Source: Paracoccus binzhouensis
GTDB lineage: Bacteria > Pseudomonadota > Alphaproteobacteria > Rhodobacterales > Rhodobacteraceae
Direction of reading: 5' to 3'
NCBI RefSeq assembly: GCF_016446475.1
Contig: NZ_JAEHFP010000005.1
Coordinates: 23,299 to 87,298, forward strand
DNA length: 64,000 nt
Shown: positions 25,872-33,644 of the stretch, piece by piece
How the letters are laid out: every line of letters begins with the position of its first letter
Numbering within the stretch: the first letter of the stretch is position 1
Program-made: the position numbers and the translations under genes
The notes under the pieces: model-generated
Database searches by the model: none
What the model was told of the DNA's origin: nothing
Seen by the model: the letters and a program-made list of their open reading frames with translations, nothing else

Positions 25872-26509
25872 GCCCCCTCATCTTTGCGGCCACGGCCGCC
25901 ATCATCACGCCCGCCGAAGCCGGTGTTCTCGACAAATGGCAAGCCCATATCGCCGAAGCGTCGCAGCGTTTCGGCATCCCCGCCAGATGGATCGAGGCGG
26001 TCATCATGGCCGAGAGCAGCGGCAACCTGAAGGCCATCTCCTCCAAGGGCGCCATGGGTCTGATGCAGCTCATGCCGGAGACCTGGGCCGAGTTGCGCGA
26101 TCAACATGATCTCGGCGCCGATCCCTTCGATCCGCGCACGAACATCCTCGCCGGCACCGCCTACCTCAAGGCCATGCAGGACCGCTTCGGTCATCCGGCG
26201 CTGTTCGCCGCCTACAACGCCGGACCGGGCCGCTACGAGGATCATCTGCGGACCGGAAAGCCGCTTCCCGCCGAGACCCGCGACTATGTCGCGCGCATCG
26301 CAGAGATGCTCACGGGTGCGGGCCATCTCGCTTCGGACGGAACGAATTCCCCGCCGACCGGCACGCGGAATCCCGATCAAATCGCGTCCGGGCAGCGGCT
26401 CTTTTTCTCGCTCTCGACGACGAAAAGCGAGGCCGCAGGCAACGAAGATTCCGTCGCTAATGGTGAGCTTTTCGTGCCGCTCTCCCAACGAAAATCCGAC
26501 GAGAAATGA
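25859..26509 (+). CDS. VirB1-like lytic transglycosylase
   Basis: 216 residues from the ATG at 25859, inside the traF end. A short hydrophobic signal sequence (about residues 5-20) is followed by the SLT domain: AVIMAESSGNLKAISSKGAMGLMQLMPETW contains the catalytic Glu and the GLMQL motif, and AAYNAGPGRY the third. It would open peptidoglycan for assembly of the Trb secretion channel. The C-terminal 45 residues are low-complexity. In the ICEMlSym family the same gene follows rdfS and traF. No terminator is visible right after the stop; the putative oriT region follows. Confidence 0.93.
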   Translation: MDRLSPLIFAATAAIITPAEAGVLDKWQAHIAEASQRFGIPARWIEAVIMAESSGNLKAISSKGAMGLMQLMPETWAELRDQHDLGADPFDPRTNILAGTAYLKAMQDRFGHPALFAAYNAGPGRYEDHLRTGKPLPAETRDYVARIAEMLTGAGHLASDGTNSPPTGTRNPDQIASGQRLFFSLSTTKSEAAGNEDSVANGELFVPLSQRKSDEK

Positions 26510-26875
26510 GACCGGACATGCGCGTCCGGAGTCCGTTTCCCGCCCCGATATTCGTGTTCACCGCAGTCCGGCGGCGTGGCTTCGCCGCCGCCGGGCTTTC
26601 TCGCCATCAGTCGACGTAATCGCAGATGATCGTGGATGGTCGCAGACAGGCTGATGGAAGCCGCGTAAGGCAAGATGAAGCTCCGGCACCATCCGCCAAG
26701 TCGCGGATCGTAAGCCTTTGTCTGCACATTGGTTTTTCCGTCGGCGGATGGTGCTACGCACCACCGCCGTGGTGCCATGGGGGCCGCAATGCCCCGGATT
26801 TCCTGCGGTCGGTTGGCACCAATTTCCAGAGGCTCGTTTCGTGGCCATTCTATTGGGGTCTATGAGGAGCAGACC
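26510..26875. other. oriT: Candidate origin of transfer (oriT) region upstream of the relaxase gene
   Basis: 366 bp without a gene. GCACCATCCGCC (26686-26697) and GGCGGATGGTGC (26743-26754) are perfect 12-base inverted repeats 45 bp apart. Immediately after, GCACCAC (26758-26764) and GTGGTGC (26769-26775) form a tight hairpin with loop CGCC. Long inverted repeats just upstream of a relaxase gene are typical of oriT, and ICEMlSymR7A has its oriT in this position. The nic site cannot be read from sequence alone. The 45 bp between the long arms is comparatively AT-rich, as expected near a nic site. Confidence 0.55.
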
Positions 26876-28855
26876 GTGTTCGACGACGACAATTTCAAAC
26901 CCAAACTCGGCAAGATCCGGTCGCGCGGCTCGAAGGGCGGACGCAAATTCCTGCATCAGGTTCTCGCCGCGTCGAACCTCGCGCGCGGCGGGGCGGGCGG
27001 CACACGCAAGTCCCGCTTCACCGGCAGCCGCATCGGGCGCGGCGCCGGCGTCGGGCATGTGCTCGCCAATCGCGATCGTTACGCTGCTTTCCGCCAGCGC
27101 CGCGTCATCATCAAATCCCGCATCGTCAAGCTGGCCGGGAAGGGGATGGACGGGGCGCGGGCGCATCTGCGCTATATCCAGCGCGACGGCGTGACACGCG
27201 AGGGTGAGCCGGGCGAGCTTTACGGCGCCGAGCAGGACCGGGCGGACGGAAGAGCCTTCCTGGAGCGCTCGGAGGGCGACCGCCACCAGTTCCGCTTCAT
27301 CGTCTCAGCCGAGGACGGCGCGGAATACGACGACCTCAAGCCGCTCACACGCCGCCTGATGACACGCATGGAGGAAGATCTCGGGACCAAGCTCGATTGG
27401 GTGGCCGTCGATCACTACAACACCGGCCATCCGCACACGCATATCCTGGTGCGCGGCCGCGACGAGCGCGGCAAGGACCTCATCATCGCCCGCGATTACA
27501 TCACCACCGGCATGCGCGAACGCGCCGCCGAGATCGTCAGCCTGGATTTCGGGCCGCGCTCGGATTTCGAGATCGAGAGCCGGCTGCGTCATGAGGTCGA
27601 GCAGGAGCGCCTGACCAGCATCGACCGCCGCCTCATCCGCGACATGGACGATACTGGTCTCGTCGCCGCGACCGACCGCGACGCCTTCCGGCAGAGTCTG
27701 CGCGTGAGCCGGCTGCAGAAGCTGAAGCGGCTCGGCTTGGCCGAGGAACTTCGCCCCAGCCAATGGCGGCTGGAAGTGGAGCTGGAGGATACGCTCCGCC
27801 GCATGGGCGAGCGCGGCGACATCATCAAGACTATGCACCGCGAAATGGCCGGGCAAAACATCGCCCGCAGCCCCGGCGATTACGCGATCCTCGACCCAAC
27901 GGACGCGAACACGAAGTCCGTCATCGGGCGCGTGGTGGCGCGCGGACTATCCGACGAACTTCACGACCGCCACTATCTGATCGTCGACGGGGTGGATGGG
28001 CGGACCCATTACGTCGACATCGGCAGGGGCGAGGCGACCGAGCCGACATCGGACGGCAATATCGTGCGGGTGACGCCGAAGACCATCGAGCCTCGGCGAG
28101 TGGACCGAACCGTCGCCGAGGTCGCCGGCGCCAACGACGGGCGCTACACCATCGACCTGCACCTCAAGCATGATCCCCGCGCCACCGAGGAATACGCCGA
28201 GACCCATGTGCGGCGGCTCGAGGCCATCCGCCGCGCCACCGGTGGCGTCGCCCGCGAGCCCAACGGTAGTTGGATCATTGAGCCCGACCATCTTGACAGG
28301 GTGGTGGAGTACGAGCGGAGCCTGGCTCGCGCAGCGCCGGTCATTGTGGAGAAGCTTTCCCATCTCACGCTCGACCAACAAGCGGGCGCCGACGGGGCGA
28401 CCTGGCTCGACCGCCAGCTCGTCTCGGATCATCCCGAGCCCACCCGCGACTCCGGTTTCGGCCGGGAGGTGCGTGAGGCCCAGGCGCGCCGTCGGCAATG
28501 GCTGATCGCCGAAGAATTGGCTTACGAGGAACAGGATCGGATCGTCTATCGTGCCAACATGCTTGCCGTTTTGCGCCGGCGCGAGCTTACTCGCGTGGCC
28601 GGTCAGCTCTCCGAGGAGTTGGGCCTTGCCTATGTCGAAGCCCGCCCCGGCGAGCCGGTGGAGGGCACGCTCCGCCGTTCCGTCCAACTCGCCAGCGGCA
28701 AATACGCCGTCATCGAGAAGTCGCGCGAGTTCACCCTCGTTCCTTGGCGGCCCGTCCTCGAGCGTCACATCGGCAAGCAGGTCTCCGGCATCATGCGCGG
28801 CGACGGCATCTCCTGGACCATCGGGCGGCAGAGGAGCGGGCCGAGCATATCGTAG
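26876..28855 (+). CDS. rlxS: Relaxase/mobilisation protein, RlxS-like (DUF3363)
   Basis: 659 residues from a GTG at 26876 that has GAGGAG 7 bp upstream; frames extending to 26729 have no ribosome site and would cover the oriT repeats. The N-terminal basic region (GSKGGRKFLHQVL) precedes the relaxase core. A candidate catalytic Tyr lies in AHLRYIQRDGVTRE (about residue 100), and the metal-binding histidines in DHYNTGHPHTHILVRG (about 179-194). The DUF3363 C-terminal half follows. It would nick oriT, stay covalently bound to the strand and pilot it through TraG and the Trb channel. The gene comes after traF and the transglycosylase in the order known from rhizobial ICEs. The VirD2-type family call is firm; the exact catalytic Tyr is inferred. 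Confidence 0.9.
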   Translation: MFDDDNFKPKLGKIRSRGSKGGRKFLHQVLAASNLARGGAGGTRKSRFTGSRIGRGAGVGHVLANRDRYAAFRQRRVIIKSRIVKLAGKGMDGARAHLRYIQRDGVTREGEPGELYGAEQDRADGRAFLERSEGDRHQFRFIVSAEDGAEYDDLKPLTRRLMTRMEEDLGTKLDWVAVDHYNTGHPHTHILVRGRDERGKDLIIARDYITTGMRERAAEIVSLDFGPRSDFEIESRLRHEVEQERLTSIDRRLIRDMDDTGLVAATDRDAFRQSLRVSRLQKLKRLGLAEELRPSQWRLEVELEDTLRRMGERGDIIKTMHREMAGQNIARSPGDYAILDPTDANTKSVIGRVVARGLSDELHDRHYLIVDGVDGRTHYVDIGRGEATEPTSDGNIVRVTPKTIEPRRVDRTVAEVAGANDGRYTIDLHLKHDPRATEEYAETHVRRLEAIRRATGGVAREPNGSWIIEPDHLDRVVEYERSLARAAPVIVEKLSHLTLDQQAGADGATWLDRQLVSDHPEPTRDSGFGREVREAQARRRQWLIAEELAYEEQDRIVYRANMLAVLRRRELTRVAGQLSEELGLAYVEARPGEPVEGTLRRSVQLASGKYAVIEKSREFTLVPWRPVLERHIGKQVSGIMRGDGISWTIGRQRSGPSIS

Positions 28856-28939
28856 CCATTCGAGGGGGAGACCGGTCGCCAGGGTGTGGCCTTCAATTGA
28901 CAATCGCGGCGTCAATCAAACCGATGGTGCTGTCTGCCG

Positions 28940-29779
28940 CTAAGCGCTGCCAAGCATGCCTGTCGCCAGGAGTGTTCCGAGAAGTCCCGCCAAAATCAGG
29001 CGGTAGAGAACGAACGGCAGAAGGGTCGCCCGCCGGAGCCACGCCATCAACCCTGCTATTGCGGCAAGCGCGCTGAAGAACGCCAGCACACCTGCGACAA
29101 GCGCATCCGTCTGTATCGCCGCGCTGCCGGACTGGACGAGGTCGGCGCCACCGAGAACGCCCGCGGCTGCTGTCGTCGGGATGGACAGAAGCAGGGAGAA
29201 GCGCGCGGCCTCGGGCCGCCGCTGGCCGAGAAAGAGCGCCGCAGTCATGGTGATTCCGGACCGGCTGACACCGGGAACCAGGGCGAGCGCTTGCGCCAGG
29301 CCGATAATCATCGCGTCGCGCCAGCTAAGATTCGCGACCGTCCCCCGGGCCTTGGCTGCGCGCCGGTCGGCCAGCCACAGGACAATCCCGAACACGAGCG
29401 TCGTCACGGTGATGAGTGCCGGGCTGCGCCAGTCATTGGCGATGTGATCCTTGAGCAGCAAGCCGGCAATGACGACCGGCACCGTCGCCGCAACAATCTG
29501 GAGGCTGAGCCGGGCGTGGTCCGTCATGCGTCCGCGCAGTGCGTCGATACCGCCGGTCACCAGCCGCGCCGTATCGCGCCGGAAGTAGAGCATCACAGCG
29601 AAGAGCGTGCCGATATGCATCGCCACATCGATAGCGAGCCCCTGGTCGTCCCAGCCCGTCAGCGCTGGAACCAGAATCAGATGGGCCGAGGAGCTGATCG
29701 GCAGAAACTCGGTTATGCCCTGGACGATCGCGAGAACGACCAGATGAAAGAGCGGATTGCCCGTCGCCTCCTCCGCCAT
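28940..29779 (-). CDS. uppP: Undecaprenyl-diphosphatase (bacitracin resistance type)
   Basis: 279 residues, polytopic inner membrane protein. Two BacA/UppP motifs are present: GITEFLPISSSAHLIL near residues 21-36 with the catalytic Glu, and PGVSRSGITMTAALFLG near 175. The enzyme removes a phosphate from undecaprenyl pyrophosphate to recycle the cell-wall lipid carrier, and extra copies confer bacitracin tolerance. The start overlaps the antiporter's stop by 1 bp, forming a leftward operon with the antiporter and close to corA. Being on an ICE, it is a second copy relative to the expected chromosomal gene; this could not be checked here. Confidence 0.93.
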   Translation of the reverse strand: MAEEATGNPLFHLVVLAIVQGITEFLPISSSAHLILVPALTGWDDQGLAIDVAMHIGTLFAVMLYFRRDTARLVTGGIDALRGRMTDHARLSLQIVAATVPVVIAGLLLKDHIANDWRSPALITVTTLVFGIVLWLADRRAAKARGTVANLSWRDAMIIGLAQALALVPGVSRSGITMTAALFLGQRRPEAARFSLLLSIPTTAAAGVLGGADLVQSGSAAIQTDALVAGVLAFFSALAAIAGLMAWLRRATLLPFVLYRLILAGLLGTLLATGMLGSA

Positions 29780-30744
29780 CACGACCCCATCCCGTTCCTG
29801 AACAGGAAGATCATGTATGCGGCATAGACGGCGAGCATGCCGATGCCCCAGAGGCGGCCGATACGTTGCGTTGCGAACAAGAGCACGAGCAACGCGCAGC
29901 TCGCGCCGAGCATGACCGGCGTGTCGATATCGCGGAACCGGGCGCCGACTTCGATCGGCTGGATGACCGCGGTCGTTCCGAGAATGGCGAGGACATTGAA
30001 GATATTGCTGCCGATGACGTTGCCGAGCACGACATCGGAATGCCGCCGGACCGCCGCCACGATGGCCGTCGCCAGTTCGGGTAGCGAGGTGCCGACGGCG
30101 ACCAGCGAAAGGCCGATCACCGCATCGGGGACGCCGAACGCGCGCGCGATCGAGATCGACCCGTCCACCAGAAGATCGGCGCCAATCACGAGAAGGGCAA
30201 TTCCGCCCAAGGAGACGAGCGGCGGCAGCCATGCGCGCTTGAGCGGCACATCCTCGAATTCCTCGGTCTCCTGTTCGAAGACCGTCAGCGTCTTCTCCCG
30301 CCGCTCCAGCCAGTAGCTGGCGAGCAGGTAGACGGTCAGGACGGCCAGCAGGGCGAAGCCTTCCACCCGGGTGATGACCTGTCCCTGAACCAGCCCGAAC
30401 AGCGCCAGCGCCACGAGACTGGCAACCAATGCTTCCCGCACCGCCGTGCGCTTCCATCCTGAAATGGGCATGATCAGCGCCGCCACGCCGAGGATCAAGA
30501 ACACATTGGCGATGTTGCTGCCGACGACATTGCCGAGTGCGATCTCGGGCGATCCGCCCAGCGCCGCATTGACCGAGACCAGGAGTTCGGGCGTCGAAGT
30601 TCCGAACCCGACGATCACGAGTCCGATTATGAGCTTGGACAGCCCGAACCGCTCGGCGAGCGCGACACTGCCACGAACCAGCCCCTCTCCACCGAGAAAC
30701 AGCAGCACGAGGCCCGCCGCCGCCAAACCGAAATCCGTCACCAT
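29779..30744 (-). CDS. Calcium/sodium antiporter (CaCA family, YrbG-like)
   Basis: 321 residues with about ten membrane helices. The two inverted alpha-repeats that form the ion site are clear: GFGTSTPELLVSVNAALGG near residues 46-64 and AVGTSLPELATAIVAAVRR near 212-230, each followed by a GNVVGSNIANVFLI-type helix. The central acidic loop carries RREKTLTVFEQETEEFEDV. It exchanges Ca2+ (or another cation) for Na+ or H+ across the inner membrane. Coupled to uppP by overlap and 22 bp downstream of corA, so the three form one leftward cation/envelope operon. Confidence 0.92.
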   Translation of the reverse strand: MVTDFGLAAAGLVLLFLGGEGLVRGSVALAERFGLSKLIIGLVIVGFGTSTPELLVSVNAALGGSPEIALGNVVGSNIANVFLILGVAALIMPISGWKRTAVREALVASLVALALFGLVQGQVITRVEGFALLAVLTVYLLASYWLERREKTLTVFEQETEEFEDVPLKRAWLPPLVSLGGIALLVIGADLLVDGSISIARAFGVPDAVIGLSLVAVGTSLPELATAIVAAVRRHSDVVLGNVIGSNIFNVLAILGTTAVIQPIEVGARFRDIDTPVMLGASCALLVLLFATQRIGRLWGIGMLAVYAAYMIFLFRNGMGS

Positions 30745-30766
30745 TCTATCGTATTTCCTTGCAGGT

Positions 30767-31738
30767 TCAGAGCCAGCCGCGGCGCTTGAAATAGACGTAG
30801 GGGAGTATCGCCGAGAGCACCATGAGCCCGAGCGCCATCGGATAGCCGTAGACCTCGTCGAGCTCGGGCATGAATTGGAAATTCATGCCGTAGATCGAGG
30901 CGATGAGCGTCGGCGGCAGGAACACGACGGCGGCGACCGAGAAGATCTTGATGATCGCGTTCTGCTCGATGTTGATCATGCCGAGCGTCGCATCGAGCAG
31001 AAAGGTGATCTTCTGTGAGAGGAAGCTCGCATGGTCCGCCAGCGAGCGCACGTCGCGGGCGAGCGTCTTGATGCGCTCGCGCACATCCTTGCCGCTCTTG
31101 CGCTGCATCGCTCCCTGGCCCAGGAAGCCGACCAGCCGCTCGAGCGTCACGAGGCTGTCGCGGATGTTGGATGTCAAGTCGCCTTTGCGGCCGATGGTTT
31201 CGAGGACCTTCTGAAAATCCTGGCTCTTGGTCGGCTTGGCTCCCTTGTGCTGGAACACGTCCCGCGAAATGCCGTCGATGTCGCGCCCCGCCCGTTCCAG
31301 GATATCGGCAAGCCTGTCGACGATGGCCTCAAGCAGGGCGATGAGCACGCCTTCGCCCGTCTCGCACCCCATCGGCACCTTTTCGGCGCGCATGGGAAAG
31401 GTCTTGAAGGCACGGGGCTCGTGATAGCGGATGGTAACTAGCCGGTTGCCCGTGAGAACGAAAGTCACCGCCTGCATCTGCGGATCGTCGCCATCCGCCT
31501 GCGCGGGCAGGGTGGCCGTCATGAAAGAGGCTCCGTCCTCGTTGTAGAGGCGCGACGATATCTCGATCTCCTCCATCTCCTCCCTTGTCGGGATATCGAT
31601 TCCGAGCCGCTTCTCGAGATCGTCTTCCTCGGCGTCCGAGGGGTTGACGAGATCGATCCAGACCATGCTTTCGGGAAGCTCCGATGTTCCCTCGACCGCT
31701 CTCAAGCGGCCGCCCTCATTCAAGAATCCGCGGATCAT
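30767..31738 (-). CDS. corA: CorA-family divalent cation transporter
   Basis: 323 residues. A large acidic cytoplasmic N-terminal domain (VNPSDAEEDDLEKRLGIDIPTREEMEEIE early) and a long helix are followed by two C-terminal membrane helices. The selectivity signature YGMNF stands at the end of the first helix, and the basic tail YFKRRGWL closes the protein. CorA forms pentameric Mg2+ channels that can also carry Co2+ and Ni2+. It is the first gene of the corA-antiporter-uppP operon, whose promoter should lie in 31739-31890. Length and motifs are standard. Confidence 0.95.
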   Translation of the reverse strand: MIRGFLNEGGRLRAVEGTSELPESMVWIDLVNPSDAEEDDLEKRLGIDIPTREEMEEIEISSRLYNEDGASFMTATLPAQADGDDPQMQAVTFVLTGNRLVTIRYHEPRAFKTFPMRAEKVPMGCETGEGVLIALLEAIVDRLADILERAGRDIDGISRDVFQHKGAKPTKSQDFQKVLETIGRKGDLTSNIRDSLVTLERLVGFLGQGAMQRKSGKDVRERIKTLARDVRSLADHASFLSQKITFLLDATLGMINIEQNAIIKIFSVAAVVFLPPTLIASIYGMNFQFMPELDEVYGYPMALGLMVLSAILPYVYFKRRGWL

Positions 31739-31893
31739 CGGCGCCTCCTTTCCTTCATGCAGTTCTCCGGGAAAAATGCCGTTGGACGACGGCGGCGACA
31801 GTACCCATCCGGCCTCCGCCTGCCAATCGAATTATTCCCGACCGGGAACTTTCTGTTGACGCCGGGCGACGGGATCGCTTTCATCTGATCGTC

Positions 31894-32025
31894 ATGAGCG
31901 ACAGCCAATCCATCGCGGCGTCAAGCGATCTCGGTGCCTTCATCCGCTCGCGGCGAAAGGCGCAGGGGCTCACACAGCGCCAGCTGTCTATGGCCGCCGG
32001 AAACAAGAACAGGAGACGCGAGAGC
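31894..32025 (+). pseudogene. XRE-type HTH fragment (HipB-like), truncated and fused in frame to the next gene
   Basis: The ATG at 31894 opens MSDSQSIAASSDLGAFIRSR, then KAQGLTQRQLSMAAG, the first half of a HipB-like Cro/C1 DNA-binding domain. At about 32002 the similarity stops in the middle of the HTH, where the recognition helix should follow, and the sequence becomes the leader of the zinc-ribbon gene (NKNRRRES). The frame continues into that gene without a stop. A recombination junction that removed the rest of hipB (and any hipA) is the simplest reading. A working fusion protein is possible but would lack the DNA-reading helix. Confidence 0.55.
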
Positions 32026-32274
32026 ATGCAATGTCCCGTTGACAATGAAACACTCGTCATGACCGAACGCAGCGGCGTCGAGATCGATTACTGCCCGAAA
32101 TGCCGGGGCGTGTGGCTGGATCGCGGCGAACTCGACAAGATCATCGAGCGATCGGCGGCGCCATCGGATCCCTCGCCAAGGCAGGAGTCGTCCCGCCAGC
32201 AAGCCTACGGGCACGGCGGCAAGCCGTACCGCAAGAAGAAGGAATCGTTCCTGAGCGAACTTTTCGACTTCTGA
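32026..32274 (+). CDS. Zinc-ribbon (zf-TFIIB) protein
   Basis: 82 residues from the ATG at 32026, which has AGGAGA upstream. MQCPVDNETLVMTERSGVEI, then DYCPKCRGVWLDRGELDKII, gives the four zinc-binding cysteines (CP-x-C pairs) of the TFIIB-type zinc-finger family. The C-terminal half is basic and disordered and ends ESFLSELFDF, a common tail in this family. The role is unknown; these small proteins often accompany stress or transport genes. The same frame is open upstream through an XRE fragment from 31894, but the internal ribosome site favours independent expression. Confidence 0.85.
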   Translation: MQCPVDNETLVMTERSGVEIDYCPKCRGVWLDRGELDKIIERSAAPSDPSPRQESSRQQAYGHGGKPYRKKKESFLSELFDF

Positions 32275-32723
32275 GGGGCCATGCCGACGCACCTCCTGAC
32301 ATGGCGGTTTGGCAGCATGTCCGTTCCGGTTGGACGGGTGCCGTGAGTGCTATTTCGCGGCGCGCCGTCACCCGGCGACAGGATTTCGGCATCTGACCAA
32401 TTGCGGTCACATTTTCTTCCTATGCGAGGCAAAAGACTGAATTTGTTAATAGAATAATGAAGAAAGCGCTCGACAGACCTTTTTCTGAATACTCTCCTTG
32501 TGTGCGCCGAAGGCGACGACCCGTGCCCTTTCGATTATCCGGGCGAGCCCTTTGGGCAGTCGCGGATTCCATGATGCCCTGCATCAAGCCGGCGCCGAGC
32601 CTGTGGATGGTCCATTTGTTCACGCGGCCGCCACCGGGACGGTTTTTGAGCCCACCACCCGCCACAACGTGATCGCGAACCTCGGTTCGCACCCGCTTCC
32701 AAACATTGCAGGGAGGTCAAACC
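32275..32723. other. Intergenic region before the ABC exporter operon
   Basis: 449 bp with no supportable gene on either strand. An AT-rich island around 32420-32470 (TTTGTTAATAGAATAATGAAG) is the likeliest promoter area for the ABC operon. AGGGAGG (32710-32716) is the ribosome site for the ATPase. No repeats recognised. Confidence 0.4.
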
Positions 32724-33644
32724 ATGATTGAAGTGGAGTCGCTGACACGCGTCTACGGCAGCCTTACGGCTGTCGACAACGTCAGCTTCTCGATCGGAAA
32801 GGGAGAGGTCGTCGGCCTGCTCGGCCACAATGGCGCCGGCAAGAGCACGATCATGAAGATGCTCACGGGCTATCTCGAGCCCACCTCGGGGTCGATCCGT
32901 GTCGACAGTCTTCGGATGGGCCACGACACGCGCGCGATCCAGGCGCGCATCGGCTATCTGCCGGAGAACTGTCCCGTCTGGCCCGAAATGACGCCGATAG
33001 ACTATCTCGACTACCAGGCCAGTCTGCACGGCGTTGCCGCCGCCGATCGCGATGCCAAGATCGCGCGCGCCATCCGCCGCGCGCAGCTTGCCGAGAAGGC
33101 GAGGGATCGCATCGAGACGCTCTCGCGCGGCTACCGCCAGCGCGTCGGGGTCGCCCAGGCGATCCTGCACGATCCCGACATCATCATCCTCGACGAGCCG
33201 ACCAACGGTCTCGACCCGACCCAGGTGCGCGAGATGCGGGGCCTGATCCGCGAACTGGCGCAATCCGCAACGGTCATTCTCTCGACCCACATTCTTCAGG
33301 AGGTTCGTGCGGTCTGCGAGCGCGTGCTGATCATGCGCCGAGGCCAGTTGGTGCTCGACGAGAGGATCGACGCGCTGGAAGCCGCCAGTGGGCTGCGGCT
33401 CGCCACGGATCACGATCTGTCGGATCGCCTTTCGCAGCTTGACGGCGTCAAACAGGTGCAGGCTCTCGACAGTGTCGATGGACGGTTCGCCTTCGCGCTG
33501 GACGCCGGGCACGAAACGGCGCCCGAGATCGCGCGCGCCGTCCTCGATGCAGGCGCCGCGCTTTACGCGCTGGAGCCGCATCGGCGCGACCTCGAGACCG
33601 TTTTTGCCGAACTCAACGAAGGGGAGGCCGCACATGCTGCGTGA
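32724..33644 (+). CDS. ABC transporter ATPase (GldA/CcmA type)
   Basis: 306 residues. Walker A GHNGAGKST (about 38-46), signature LSRGYRQRV (about 134), and Walker B with D-loop IIILDEPTNGLD (about 155-166) followed by the switch His in LSTHILQEV. The last 80 residues are the extension typical of ABC-2 exporters. It powers the membrane protein encoded next, whose start overlaps this stop by 11 bp. The set ATPase, permease-plus-auxiliary protein, DUF4340 is known as a gliding-type (gldA/gldF/gldG) exporter, widespread outside gliding bacteria; its substrate is unknown. Confidence 0.93.
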   Translation: MIEVESLTRVYGSLTAVDNVSFSIGKGEVVGLLGHNGAGKSTIMKMLTGYLEPTSGSIRVDSLRMGHDTRAIQARIGYLPENCPVWPEMTPIDYLDYQASLHGVAAADRDAKIARAIRRAQLAEKARDRIETLSRGYRQRVGVAQAILHDPDIIILDEPTNGLDPTQVREMRGLIRELAQSATVILSTHILQEVRAVCERVLIMRRGQLVLDERIDALEAASGLRLATDHDLSDRLSQLDGVKQVQALDSVDGRFAFALDAGHETAPEIARAVLDAGAALYALEPHRRDLETVFAELNEGEAAHAA

